Assembly (NCBI GenBank): GCA_044507605.1
Contig: JBIQJI010000005.1
Coordinates: 1 to 64,000, forward strand
Origin: Thermopolyspora sp044507605
Lineage (GTDB): Bacteria; Actinomycetota; Actinomycetes; Streptosporangiales; Streptosporangiaceae
Direction of reading: 5' to 3'
Length of the DNA stretch: 64,000 bases
Shown one piece after another: positions 1-8,238 of the stretch. Positions within the stretch are counted from its first letter, which is position 1, and the number at the start of each line of letters is the position of its first letter. The position numbers and the translations under genes are program-made. Under the pieces are notes generated by a model. It had not been told where the DNA came from, searched no databases, and was given only the letters and a program-made list of their open reading frames with translations.

Positions 1-30
1 GGCCCGCCCCGGCACGGCCCGCCCCGGCAC
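1..30. repeat. 15-bp tandem repeat, two copies
   Basis: Two exact copies of GGCCCGCCCCGGCAC at 1-15 and 16-30, followed by a degenerate GC-rich continuation to about position 50. It lies at the window edge, downstream of the reverse-strand binding-protein gene. No function is evident. Confidence 0.7.
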
Positions 31-94
31 GGCCGCCCGCCGGCGGCCACGCCGAAGCCCGCGTCACCTTGCTCATATCACCGTGCTCTCCCGC

Positions 95-117
95 CCCGGG
101 CCTCTGCCGCGCCCGGG
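95..117 (-). terminator. Hairpin after the first binding-protein gene
   Basis: CCCGGGC (95-101) pairs with GCCCGGG (111-117) around a 9-nt loop, directly after the stop codon of the reverse-strand gene ending at 118. There is no T tract, as is usual for actinomycete terminators. Either a terminator or an intercistronic hairpin if permease genes follow outside the window. Confidence 0.4.
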
Positions 118-1398
118 TCACTGGGTGGCGCTCGCCGCCGCCTGCTGGGCGTCGGCCATCGCCTGCTGCGGCGACTTGGACCCGCTCAACGCGGCCTGCA
201 CCGCACCCCACATCGGCTCGGAGATCTTCGGATACTTGGTCCCCAGATCATCACTGGTGCGCCCCTTGGCCGCCCGGACCGCCTCCACCCACACCTTCAG
301 CTCCGGCGCCTTGTCCACCTGCGTGGCCTGCACCGCCTCCGTCGGCGCGATATACGACAACGTCGTATCCGTCGCATACAGATTGTCCGGGCTGGTCAGA
401 CACGACACGATCTTCGCCGACGCCGCATACCTGCCCGCCTCGTCCTGCACCGGCACCGTCACGAACTCCCCGCCCGTCGGCGCCGGCGCCGTCCCCCCAT
501 CCTTGCCCGGAATCGGAATGATCCCGTACTCGAACCCCGTCTTCTTGGCATTGGCCAGCTGCCAGGTCCCGTTCTCGGAGAACGCGAACTCACCCGTGGC
601 GAACTCCTGCCAGCTCGTGGTCTGCGTATTGTTGATCACCGAATTCGGCGCCAGGCCCTTTTTCACCCAGCCGTCCCACAACGCCACCGCCGACACACCC
701 TGCGGCGAATCCAGCTTCGTCAGATCCGCCCCCGCCCCCCAAAACCACGGCAGGAACTGGAAACTGCCCTCCTCGGTGCCGATCGCCGAGAACGTGATCC
801 CCTTCTTACCCGCCGCCTTCACCTTCTCCAGCGCCGCCGTCAGCGACGCCCAATCGGTGATCTTCTCCGGGTCCACCCCCGCCTGCTCCACCACGTCCTT
901 GTTGTAATACAACGCCAGCGTGTTGGCCCCGATCGGCACCCCGAACGTCTTACCCCCGGTCTGCCCCGCCGCCAGCAGGTTCGCCGAAATCGCCGAGGTG
1001 TCCATCTCCACCTCATCGGTCGTGGTCAGCACCCCCGCCTCGGCCAGCGTCGACACCACCGGATTGTCCACGATCAGCACATCGGGCGAATTGCCCTGCT
1101 GCGCCGCCAGCAGCGCCTTGTTCGTCAGATCCGTGGTGTCGTACCCCGTCCGCTTCACCGACACCCCCGCATCCGAACCACACGTCTTCAGCAGCTGAAC
1201 CCAGGCCGAAGAATCATCGAACTGCGGATACGGATCCCAGATCGTGTACGTGGCCCGCGCACCGGACGACCCGCCCGCGCCCTCGCCCGACGAAGACGTC
1301 GACGAGGACGAGGAGCCGCAGGCCGCCAGTCCGCCGGCGACGGCCAGGAGCGCAAGATTCACTCCGATCACGTGCAGGCCCGTTGATCCTGATCTCAT
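118..1398 (-). CDS. Sugar ABC transporter substrate-binding lipoprotein (family 1)
   Basis: Extracellular solute-binding protein of 426 aa, anchored outside the membrane to deliver a sugar or oligosaccharide to a CUT1-type permease. It has an N-terminal signal ending in the lipobox GLAAC, then a Ser/Gly/Thr-rich linker (about residues 28-48) and the mature fold, starting YTIWDPYPQFDD. The start is supported by GGAGGTC (1405-1411 on the reverse strand) six bases before ATG. The LacI regulator at 1742-2782 lies upstream in the same direction and is the obvious candidate controller. Permease genes, if present, lie beyond the left edge. Substrate is not deducible. Confidence 0.88.
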   Translation of the reverse strand: MRSGSTGLHVIGVNLALLAVAGGLAACGSSSSSTSSSGEGAGGSSGARATYTIWDPYPQFDDSSAWVQLLKTCGSDAGVSVKRTGYDTTDLTNKALLAAQQGNSPDVLIVDNPVVSTLAEAGVLTTTDEVEMDTSAISANLLAAGQTGGKTFGVPIGANTLALYYNKDVVEQAGVDPEKITDWASLTAALEKVKAAGKKGITFSAIGTEEGSFQFLPWFWGAGADLTKLDSPQGVSAVALWDGWVKKGLAPNSVINNTQTTSWQEFATGEFAFSENGTWQLANAKKTGFEYGIIPIPGKDGGTAPAPTGGEFVTVPVQDEAGRYAASAKIVSCLTSPDNLYATDTTLSYIAPTEAVQATQVDKAPELKVWVEAVRAAKGRTSDDLGTKYPKISEPMWGAVQAALSGSKSPQQAMADAQQAAASATQ

Positions 1399-1741
1399 GG
1401 GATTGACCTCCGCTGGCGGGACTCACAGCCGAACCCGAATCATTTCTCCGAATCGGTTCGACGAACATAAGCCCGACATGTCCCACACGTCAATGGTCAG
1501 TGCGCCGCGCTCGTCGGCCCGCCTGACCACGCTGATGGTCATTGCCGACGTGCTGCGTCAGGAGCCGGGAGAGCGCGCCCGAGCCGTTCCCGCGCTTGAC
1601 CATGTCGTCATGCCGTGCGTAGCGTCCGATCGAATCGATTCCGTGACGTGGGCACCGGCCGATCCGCCCTTCTCCGCACGGGATGATGCGGGGCGCCGCC
1701 GTCGCCCTCACACGCCGGTGAGGCGGCCGGCGCAGGCGGGC
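1399..1741. other. Intergenic region between binding protein and LacI regulator
   Basis: This 343-bp gap holds the ribosome-binding site and presumably the promoter of the binding-protein gene, plus a LacI-type near-palindrome at 1449-1460. The remainder, about 1465-1741, shows no credible gene: the reverse frame open at 1490-1711 has no ribosome-binding site and an Arg/Gly-rich composition typical of a shadow frame. Confidence 0.6.
1449..1460. promoter_or_regulatory. Candidate LacI-family operator
   Basis: CGAATCGGTTCG is a 12-bp near-perfect palindrome (one mismatched pair) with the central CG step typical of LacI/GalR operators. It lies about 50 bp upstream of the binding-protein start at 1398. 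The neighbouring LacI protein is the likely ligand; this is an inference. Confidence 0.4.
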
Positions 1742-2782
1742 TCAGGCCGGCTTCGGCGGGGACGTGCTGCCGCGGACCACGAGGTCGGTGCCGAGCTCGA
1801 TGATCGGCTGGGCCGGTGTGTCGCCGTCGGCGAGCGCCAGCACGATCCGCGCCGCGGTGGCGCCGATCTCACGGAACGGCTGGTGCACCGTGGTCAACGG
1901 CGGCGTGACCCACAGGCACGGCTCGATGTCGTCGAAGCCGACCACGCTCAGATCCTCGGGGATGCGCGCGCCGATGCGCCGGGCGGCCTCGTAGACGCCG
2001 AACGCCTGCAGATCGTTGCCGCACACGATGGCGGTGGGCGGGTCCGGCAGGGTCAGCAGTTCGGTGCCGAGGTCGCGGCCCGAATCGAACAGGAACTCCC
2101 CGGCGCGGACGAGCCCGGTGTCGAGCGGGACCCCGGCGGTGTCGAGGGCGGCGCGGAATCCGTCGAGCCGGGCCCGGGAGGCCAGGAAGTCGGCCGGTCC
2201 GGTGATCAGGCCGACGCGCCGGTGCCCCAGGTCCAGCAGGTGCCGCGTGGCCGAGACCGCGCCGCTCCAGTTGGTGGAGCCGACCGAGGGGGTGGGATTC
2301 ACGTCTCCGGTGGGGTCCAGCGCCACGAGGGGGACGCCGCTCGTCTCGAACGACTCGCGGTGCTCGGTGGTGACCCCCGAGACGACGGCGATCACCCCCA
2401 CGGGCCGGCGCATCAGCAACGGCTCCACCCACGGCAGACCGGCCGTCATGCGCGCACGCACGTCGGTGAAGCCGACGATCAGCTGGCGGGTGGCGGCGAC
2501 CTGCTCGACGCCCCGCATGATCTCGATGGCGATCGAGCCCAGCATCGCGCCGAACACCACTTCCAGGCCGTGCATCGACCTGCTGGAGGACGGCCTGCGG
2601 TATCCGTGCTCGCGCAGCAGCGCCTCCACCCGCTTGCGGGTGGCGTCGCCCACTCCCGCCCGGCCGTGGAGCACCTTCGACACGGTCGGCGGCGACACCC
2701 CGGCGAGCTGGGCGATCGCGGCGACACTGAGGTCGCCGCGCCGAGGTCTGCGGCGGCCTCTTGCGCGACCCCCCTCGATCAT
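1742..2782 (-). CDS. LacI-family transcriptional regulator
   Basis: A 346-aa repressor. After a basic N-terminal extension (residues 1-17) comes the LacI helix-turn-helix AAIAQLAGVSPPTVSKVLHG, then a hinge and a periplasmic-binding-protein-like effector domain. Near the C-terminus are LSVVGFDDIEP and TTVHQPFREIG, both hallmarks of the family. Effectors are normally sugars. No Shine-Dalgarno is visible; a -10-like TAGACT on the reverse strand (2794-2789) ends 6 nt before the ATG, so the transcript may be leaderless. It probably controls the binding-protein gene downstream, and possibly the esterase gene on the other side at 3343. Confidence 0.93.
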   Translation of the reverse strand: MIEGGRARGRRRPRRGDLSVAAIAQLAGVSPPTVSKVLHGRAGVGDATRKRVEALLREHGYRRPSSSRSMHGLEVVFGAMLGSIAIEIMRGVEQVAATRQLIVGFTDVRARMTAGLPWVEPLLMRRPVGVIAVVSGVTTEHRESFETSGVPLVALDPTGDVNPTPSVGSTNWSGAVSATRHLLDLGHRRVGLITGPADFLASRARLDGFRAALDTAGVPLDTGLVRAGEFLFDSGRDLGTELLTLPDPPTAIVCGNDLQAFGVYEAARRIGARIPEDLSVVGFDDIEPCLWVTPPLTTVHQPFREIGATAARIVLALADGDTPAQPIIELGTDLVVRGSTSPPKPA

Positions 2783-2862
2783 GAAGCGAGTCTACGGGAC
2801 GAGGGCAAGGGCGTTCGCGGGTCGGAGGACCGCTCGGCGAACTCCGCACCGCGGGGTTTCGA

Positions 2863-2892
2863 AATTTTCAGTTGATCTCAGACAATTTTCAG
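2863..2892. repeat. Direct repeat AATTTTCAG, 21 bp apart
   Basis: Two identical 9-mers on the same helix face in one of the few AT-rich stretches of the window, 80-110 bp upstream of the LacI start. The spacing suggests a regulator site, but the binding protein is unknown. Confidence 0.4.
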
Positions 2893-3082
2893 CAGGTGAG
2901 ACCGCTGAACGAGGGTCCTGCTCGGCCGCCGCCGACCCGGGCGACCGGTCGGGGCATGCCGGCGATGCCGCCTGACGTGCCGAATCGGGCATCGTCCCCA
3001 CGCTGTCGGGCCGTCGCCTCGGGGCCGCTCGATGCATGGATACATTTCGGGCCCATGATGCCCCGAGAGTGGCCGCAAGGTC

Positions 3083-3115
3083 TTGTTCGGGCAGATGATC
3101 TTGGTTAACGTTAAC
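3083..3115 (+). promoter_or_regulatory. Candidate promoter with overlapping LacI operator
   Basis: TTGTTC (3083-3088), 17 nt, TAACGT (3106-3111). The -10 is embedded in GTTAACGTTAAC (3104-3115), a perfect 12-bp palindrome with central CG, the classical shape of a LacI-family operator. Repression by occlusion of the -10 of the esterase gene at 3343 is the natural reading. The 5' UTR would be about 225 nt. Confidence 0.5.
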
Positions 3116-3342
3116 GGCGTATTCACGGAAACAGCACCGGCGCCGTCCTGGTACGCCCGGTGCCGAGGCGTCCGGCGGCGCTGTCCGGCGGCCTGCGGGC
3201 GTGGCCGATCTCCGGCGACGCACCGGGCGCCTCGGCCGGGCGACGGCGCACCGGGAATGCGGCGAGGCACGCAGACCCACGGCACCACCCGGGTTGGACC
3301 GACCGGCGGATCGCCTCCGCTGCCGACCAGTGAAGGAGCGCA

Positions 3343-5637
3343 ATGGCCTTACAACAAGGGAGCCCGTTTCGCATGGGCGTGTTCCGGTTCTCGGCGTTGA
3401 TCGCCGCCGGAGCCATGGCACTCGCGACGGCGCTGGTCGCACCGCGACCCGCCGCCGCGGCGGACACCCCATGGGTGAACGTTTCCGAGGATCGGTTCGT
3501 GTCGTTCAGCATCCCGGCGGGCGACATCGAGGCCAAAGTGGGCCAGGTGTCGCAGATCATGATCGAGGGGAACTTCGGCCCCTCGTCCGCGTGGGCGGAG
3601 TATGGCCTGACCCGCTGGGGCGACACCTGGACCGGAGCGCTCGGCCCGCTCCGGCCAGGGCTGTACGTCTACCAGGTGACGGGCGACGACAGCAAGAGCC
3701 TGAAGGATCCGACGAACGACACCAGCGTGGCGTCGCACCCGCTGTGGAGCACCTTCTTCGTGCCGGGCGACTCGGCGAGCCTGCTGGCCGATGTGCCCGA
3801 GGGGCAGGGCGGCACGGTCGAGAGCCTGACCTACGGGAAGAAGGGTCAGGAGCGGACGGCCCAGGTGTGGACCCCGCCGGGGTATGCGGCCGAGGGCACC
3901 AAGCCGGGCAGGCCGGGCAAGCCGGGTGACCACGGTCCCGGGGGTCCCGGTGGGCCTGGCGGCCCAGGGCCCAAGGGGCACCCGGGTCACGGCGGTCCGG
4001 GTGGTCATGATGGCCCGTGCGAGGGCTATTCGGTGCTGTATCTGCAGGCCGGCGACGGTGACCGTGCCACCGACTGGCTCGATCTCGGGCGGGCCCGGCA
4101 GATTCTGGACAATCTGTGGGCGAAGGGCGAGATGGCGCCGATGGTGGTCGTGATGGCCGATGGCGCCGATGACCCCGAGGATCTGCGGGATCTGCGGAAA
4201 GCGGTCGAGCACACGTATCACGTGCTGCACGACCCGGCGCATCAGGCGATCGCCGGTGTCGCGGAGGGCGGGACCCTGGCCCTGCGCGCGGCGCTGCGGC
4301 CCTCGGGCGGGTTCGCCTACGCCGGCTCGTTCTCGGGTCTGCTGACCGAGAGCGCGGGCCACGCGGACGCCAGGGCGATCAATCGGCATGTCACGCTGGC
4401 GCGGCTGTACACCGGGAATGTGACCGACCCGGCGTACAACGCGACCGTGCGGCTGACCAAGGCGCTGCACCGGGCCGGGATCCGGTACGAGTTCGACGGG
4501 GTGAATCCCGATGGCGGGGGGAACTGGACCGCCTGGCAGGAGAACCTGATCGATTTCGTGCCCCGGCTGTTCCGTGAGGTGTCCGATCACGGCCCGAGTG
4601 AGGGGCACGGACCGTTGACGGGCGAGTTCACGCCGCCGGCGCCCGGCACCACCCCGACGCCGTTCGTGACCGACGACGGCTTCGTCACCCTGGAGACCAC
4701 GACGGACTTCGCCGACGCCAAGCACGTCACGGTCTGGATGAACGACGCTCCGGGCGGGAGCTGGCTGCGCGTCCCGATGGTGAAGCAGGGCGACCGCTGG
4801 CGGGTGACCATCGGTCCACTGGAGCCGTGGTTCTACTACTACCAGTGGATCGTGGACATGCAGTCGGTGAAGGACGTCTCCAACCCGACGAAGGTGACCT
4901 CGGAGCCGACCTGGAGTTCGTTCCTCGTGCCGGGCGAGCGGTCGCGGCTGCTCACGGACGTGCCCGAGGGGCAGGGCGGCAAGGTCGAGAGACTGACCTA
5001 CCACAGCGGCGTGGTGAACGAGGACCGGACCGCGCTGGTGTGGACCCCGCCCGGCTACGACGCCGATCGCGCCGAGCCGTACCCCGTCCTCTACCTCCAG
5101 CACGGCAGCGGCCAGAGCTACACCGACTGGGTGGAGATGGGCCGGGCCAAGCAGATCCTCGACCATGAGTTCCTCGACGGGGATCTGGTGCCCATGGTGG
5201 TGGTGATGGGCAACGGCAACGTTCCCGACTTCGACACGGAACTGCTGGACAACATCGTCCCGGCGGCGCGCGAGCACTACAACATCTCCAGCGACCCGTC
5301 GCAGCAGGCCCTCGCCGGGCTGTCGATGGGCGGCGTGCAGACGCTCGCCGTGCTGGCGGCGCATCCGGGGGAGTTCGCCTACGTGGCGGCGTTCTCGGCC
5401 TGGTTCACCGGCGGCCCCGACGTCGACGTCGACGCGATCAACAAGGGCACGAAACTGCTGCGCCTGTACGTCGGCGACAAGACCGATTTCGTCCACGACC
5501 TGTTCATGGGCTCCCTGACCACCCTGGACAACCTCGGCATCACGTACGAGTTCGACGGCGTGACCCCGGGGCCGCACGGTTGGGACGTGTGGCAGAAGAA
5601 CCTGATCGACCTGGCGCCGCGCCTGTTCAAGCGCTAG
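3343..5637 (+). CDS. Secreted tandem esterase-like protein with inactive first half and collagen-like insert
   Basis: 764 aa with a Sec signal peptide ending APRPAAAA. Two similar halves (about residues 40-415 and 425-764) each carry an Ig-like/CBM48-type module, then an esterase-D (PF00756-type) alpha/beta-hydrolase domain. The second half has the nucleophile Ser661 in GLSMGG, oxyanion LQHGSG, GDKTDF and His745. In the first half the equivalents are GVAEGG (Ala307), LQAGDG, GNVTDP and no His, so it looks catalytically dead. The first half also has a Gly/Pro collagen-like stretch (about residues 186-225, GPGGPGGPGGPG). Ribosome-binding site AAGGAG at 3332-3337. Its stop codon overlaps the convergent LacI stop by 4 bp (5634-5637). 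Plausible role: deacylation of plant polysaccharide, in keeping with nearby sugar transporters. Feruloyl or acetyl esterase cannot be distinguished. Confidence 0.85.
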   Translation: MALQQGSPFRMGVFRFSALIAAGAMALATALVAPRPAAAADTPWVNVSEDRFVSFSIPAGDIEAKVGQVSQIMIEGNFGPSSAWAEYGLTRWGDTWTGALGPLRPGLYVYQVTGDDSKSLKDPTNDTSVASHPLWSTFFVPGDSASLLADVPEGQGGTVESLTYGKKGQERTAQVWTPPGYAAEGTKPGRPGKPGDHGPGGPGGPGGPGPKGHPGHGGPGGHDGPCEGYSVLYLQAGDGDRATDWLDLGRARQILDNLWAKGEMAPMVVVMADGADDPEDLRDLRKAVEHTYHVLHDPAHQAIAGVAEGGTLALRAALRPSGGFAYAGSFSGLLTESAGHADARAINRHVTLARLYTGNVTDPAYNATVRLTKALHRAGIRYEFDGVNPDGGGNWTAWQENLIDFVPRLFREVSDHGPSEGHGPLTGEFTPPAPGTTPTPFVTDDGFVTLETTTDFADAKHVTVWMNDAPGGSWLRVPMVKQGDRWRVTIGPLEPWFYYYQWIVDMQSVKDVSNPTKVTSEPTWSSFLVPGERSRLLTDVPEGQGGKVERLTYHSGVVNEDRTALVWTPPGYDADRAEPYPVLYLQHGSGQSYTDWVEMGRAKQILDHEFLDGDLVPMVVVMGNGNVPDFDTELLDNIVPAAREHYNISSDPSQQALAGLSMGGVQTLAVLAAHPGEFAYVAAFSAWFTGGPDVDVDAINKGTKLLRLYVGDKTDFVHDLFMGSLTTLDNLGITYEFDGVTPGPHGWDVWQKNLIDLAPRLFKR

Positions 5638-6692
5638 GCCGGGTGCGTTCCGCGACTCGACGGTGCGAGGGCCGTCGAGTCGCGGACGCTGAGGGTCGTC
5701 GCCAGCTGGAGGTGCCGGGAGGCCGGCTGGACGCCGCCGGCCATGCCGAGGACGGTCTCGACGGCCATGCGGCCCATGCCGGCGAGCGGCTGCCGGACGG
5801 AGGTGAGCCGCGGCGCGGTCCACTGGGTCTGCGGCGTGTCGTCGAACCCGGTGACCGACAGCTCGTCCGGGACGGCGATGCGCAGCTCCTGGGCCGCGGC
5901 GAGGACCCCGACGGCGATCTCGTCGTTGGCCGCGACGATCGCGGTCGGCCGGTCGTCGAGTGTGAGCAGGTCGTGGCCGTGCCGGTGCCCGGCCTCGACG
6001 GAGAACGCCTCGTTGCGGATCAGCGCGCGGTCCGGTGTGAGGCCGGCCGAGTCGAGCGCGGCCTGGTACCCGTGGAAGCGTTCCACGGAGGGGGCGGAGC
6101 CGAGCGGGCCGCCGATCCAGGCGATGCGGCGGTGGCCGAGCCCGATGACGTGCTCGGTGGCCGAGCGGCCGCCCGCCCAGTTGGTGGATCCGATGCTGAC
6201 GACACGTGACTCGGTCGTGTCGATCGGGTCGATCGCCACGATGTGCACGCCGAGATCGTCGGCGGCGAGGAGCACCGCGTCGGGCACGGCGACGGCGAGG
6301 GCGATGATGCCGACGACACCCGACTCCTGCTGTTCCGCCAGCCAGGTGCGGGCCGCCGCGCGGCTGGTGCTGATCGGCCCGTCGGGCGGCAGGCGGAGGA
6401 GGAGCTCGGTCTGGGCCGAGGTGGCGGCCAGCAGGATTCCCTGGAGCACCGTGCCGGCGTACCGGGACTCGACGATGTCGAGGATGGTCACGAGGGTCCA
6501 GTGCCGGGTGCGCTCGTGGCGTGCCGTCGTCGGCTGGTAGCCGAGCTCGGCCATGACCCCGAGGACGCGCTCACGCGTGCTCGCCCCCACATCGCTGCGC
6601 CCGTTGAGGACTTTGGACGCGGTCGTCGGCGAGACGCCGGCCACGCGGGCGACATCGGCCAAGGTGGCGCGCTCGGAACGGCCTCGTCGCAT
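5634..6692 (-). CDS. LacI-family transcriptional regulator
   Basis: 352 aa from the ATG at 6692-6690, chosen because MRRGRSERATLADVARVAGV leads directly into the helix-turn-helix (VSPTTASKVLNGRSDVG) and GGGAG lies just upstream; the frame is open further but that extension is not LacI-like. The effector domain ends with the family signature ELSVTGFDDTPQTQW and LTSVRQPLAGMG. It is divergent from the ABC/glycosidase operon starting at 6874, and two CGAAANNNTTTCG palindromes lie between them. It is therefore the probable repressor of that operon and of itself, with a sugar such as a xylo-oligosaccharide as inducer (inference). Confidence 0.94.
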   Translation of the reverse strand: MRRGRSERATLADVARVAGVSPTTASKVLNGRSDVGASTRERVLGVMAELGYQPTTARHERTRHWTLVTILDIVESRYAGTVLQGILLAATSAQTELLLRLPPDGPISTSRAAARTWLAEQQESGVVGIIALAVAVPDAVLLAADDLGVHIVAIDPIDTTESRVVSIGSTNWAGGRSATEHVIGLGHRRIAWIGGPLGSAPSVERFHGYQAALDSAGLTPDRALIRNEAFSVEAGHRHGHDLLTLDDRPTAIVAANDEIAVGVLAAAQELRIAVPDELSVTGFDDTPQTQWTAPRLTSVRQPLAGMGRMAVETVLGMAGGVQPASRHLQLATTLSVRDSTALAPSSRGTHPA

Positions 6693-6711
6693 CAGGGCTC
6701 CCTTCGGGCTT

Positions 6712-6724
6712 CGAAAGTGTTTCG
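6712..6724. promoter_or_regulatory. LacI operator candidate, CGAAA-GTG-TTTCG
   Basis: Core CGAAAGTGTTTCG inside a 17-bp perfect inverted repeat TTCGAAAGTGTTTCGAA (6710-6726), 20 bp upstream of the LacI start. It shares arm sequence and spacing with the site at 6834-6846, which strongly suggests one regulator binds both. Confidence 0.65.
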
Positions 6725-6782
6725 AACCTACCATGGCCGCGCTGTGCCCGTGGCCGCCTGGCATGTCGTCCTCGTTCACCCG

Positions 6783-6811
6783 TTGACACGGTCCGGATGT
6801 GCGCCTACTGT
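6783..6811 (+). promoter_or_regulatory. Promoter of the ABC/GH39 operon
   Basis: Consensus -35 TTGACA (6783-6788), a 17-nt spacer and -10 TACTGT (6806-6811) give a predicted start near 6818. The second operator copy (6834-6846) then lies about 16-28 bp inside the transcript, a roadblock position, and the first lies about 60 bp upstream of the -35. Confidence 0.65.
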
Positions 6812-6833
6812 CCAAGCAGCTCCGAACAAGTTG

Positions 6834-6846
6834 CGAAATAATTTCG
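6834..6846. promoter_or_regulatory. LacI operator candidate, CGAAA-TAA-TTTCG
   Basis: CGAAATAATTTCG has the same 5-bp arms and 3-bp centre as the site at 6712-6724, 122 bp away. The pair could support looping. It lies between the predicted transcription start and the ribosome-binding site of the binding-protein gene. Confidence 0.65.
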
Positions 6847-6873
6847 TACCCCCAGCACGAGAGGAGAGGCCTC

Positions 6874-8202
6874 ATGCGGCTCTCCCAGAAGGTCAGGCTC
6901 CTATCCGCGGTGCTCGCGCCGATGCTCGCGCTGACCGCCTGCTCGGGCGGCTCCGGCGACTCGGGCGGGAGCGGTGCGACCGCCGCCGACGGCGGCGGCG
7001 AGAAGGTGAAGCTCACGGTCTGGAGCTGGGACGGCACGGTCAAGGAGGCCGTTCCGGGCTTTCAGGCCGCGAACCCGAACATCACCGTCGAAGTGGTCAA
7101 CGCCGGCTCGTCCCAGGACGAGTACAAGGCGCTCGACAACGCCATCCAGGCCGGCTCCGGCGTGCCCGACCTCGTGATGTTCGAGTACTTCGCAGTGCCG
7201 TACTTCGCCATTCCCGGCAAGCTGGCCGATCTTGGAGAGTTCGGCGCCGAGCAGTACAGGTCCGACTACGTGCAGGCCGCGTGGGACGACGTGACGGTCA
7301 ACGGCAAGGTGTACGCGCTGCCGTCCGACTACGGGCCGTCGGCGATGTTCTACAACATGGCCACCCTGAAGAAGGCCGGCATCAAGGAGCCCCCGGCCAC
7401 GTGGGACGAGTACTACGAGGACGCCAAGAAGATCCACGCGCTCGGCGACGACTACTACATCGCCCAGGACACCGGAGACATCTTCTTCCTGCTCTCGCTG
7501 ATCTGGCAGGCCGGCGGCCGCCCGTTCAAGGTCGACGGCACCAAGGTGCACATCGACTTCACCGACCCCGGCACGACCAAGGCGGTGGCGTTCTGGCAGA
7601 AGATGCTCGACGAGGGCCTGGTCAACACCAAGATCACCGGTTGGTCCGACGACTGGAACCGGGCGCTCAACGACGGCACCCTCGCCACCCAGACCATGGG
7701 CGGCTGGCTGACCTCGACGCTGCCCGAGCGCGCGCCGAAGGCCTCCGGTGACTTCCGGGTCGCCCTGATGCCGCAGTGGACGGAGGGGGAGAAGGTCGGC
7801 GCGGAGAACGGCGGCAGCTCCTTCGGCATCCCGGCGGCGTCCCAGCACAAGGCCGCTGCCTTCAAGTTCCTCGAGTACTTCGCCCACGGCGAGGGCCTGG
7901 CGACCCGCGTCGACGCGGGCGCGTTCGTGCCGAACACCTCTGTGCTGAACAGCGAGGAGTTCCAGAGCAAGACCACCGAGTACTTCGGCGACCAGAAGGT
8001 CGGCAAGACGCTGGCCGAGGCGTCGGAGATCGTCGGGACCGGCTGGCAGTACCCGCCGTTCTTCGAATGGGCGCGCTCGATCTACGGCGACATCGCGACG
8101 CCGTACTACACCTCGGGCAAGGGCTCGCTCGCGGAGATCCTCGACAAGTGGAAGCAGCGCTGCGTGCAGTACGGCAACGAGCAGGGCTTCCAGGTGGACT
8201 AG
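6874..8202 (+). CDS. Sugar ABC transporter substrate-binding lipoprotein
   Basis: 442 aa. The ATG at 6874 is preceded by GAGGAGAGG (6861-6869) and begins the lipoprotein signal MRLSQKVRLLSAVLAP with lipobox ALTAC; the frame is open upstream but that part crosses the promoter. The mature part is a family-1 extracellular binding protein (LTVWSWDGTVKEAVPGF, then a Trp/Tyr-rich ligand-binding body). It is first in an operon with two permeases and a GH39 glycosidase, which suggests a xylo- or related oligosaccharide. No ATPase gene accompanies it, so a shared ATPase such as MsiK is expected. Confidence 0.92.
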   Translation: MRLSQKVRLLSAVLAPMLALTACSGGSGDSGGSGATAADGGGEKVKLTVWSWDGTVKEAVPGFQAANPNITVEVVNAGSSQDEYKALDNAIQAGSGVPDLVMFEYFAVPYFAIPGKLADLGEFGAEQYRSDYVQAAWDDVTVNGKVYALPSDYGPSAMFYNMATLKKAGIKEPPATWDEYYEDAKKIHALGDDYYIAQDTGDIFFLLSLIWQAGGRPFKVDGTKVHIDFTDPGTTKAVAFWQKMLDEGLVNTKITGWSDDWNRALNDGTLATQTMGGWLTSTLPERAPKASGDFRVALMPQWTEGEKVGAENGGSSFGIPAASQHKAAAFKFLEYFAHGEGLATRVDAGAFVPNTSVLNSEEFQSKTTEYFGDQKVGKTLAEASEIVGTGWQYPPFFEWARSIYGDIATPYYTSGKGSLAEILDKWKQRCVQYGNEQGFQVD

Positions 8203-8238
8203 CGGTCCCGCCGGCAGATGATCGGAAGGAACACGGAC

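Larger units (their letters stand above)
2783..3342. other. 560-bp divergent intergenic region
   Basis: Separates the LacI gene from the esterase gene. It holds a direct repeat AATTTTCAG at 2863-2871 and 2884-2892 (21 bp, two helical turns, apart) in an AT-rich patch, and a promoter/operator pair at 3083-3115. Several frames are open but none has a ribosome-binding site or recognisable protein; I call no gene here. Confidence 0.6.

Noticed and set aside
1490..1711. A 73-codon reverse frame upstream of the first binding-protein gene
   Set aside because: No ribosome-binding site, Arg-rich composition and no recognisable protein; treated as intergenic.
2858..2865. TTTCGAAA as a further copy of the CGAAA-N3-TTTCG operator
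   Set aside because: The arms overlap without the 3-bp centre, so spacing does not match the two convincing sites.
3349..5823. An 824-codon reverse frame opposite the tandem esterase gene
   Set aside because: His/Arg-rich nonsense composition; the plus-strand gene has signal peptide and catalytic motifs.
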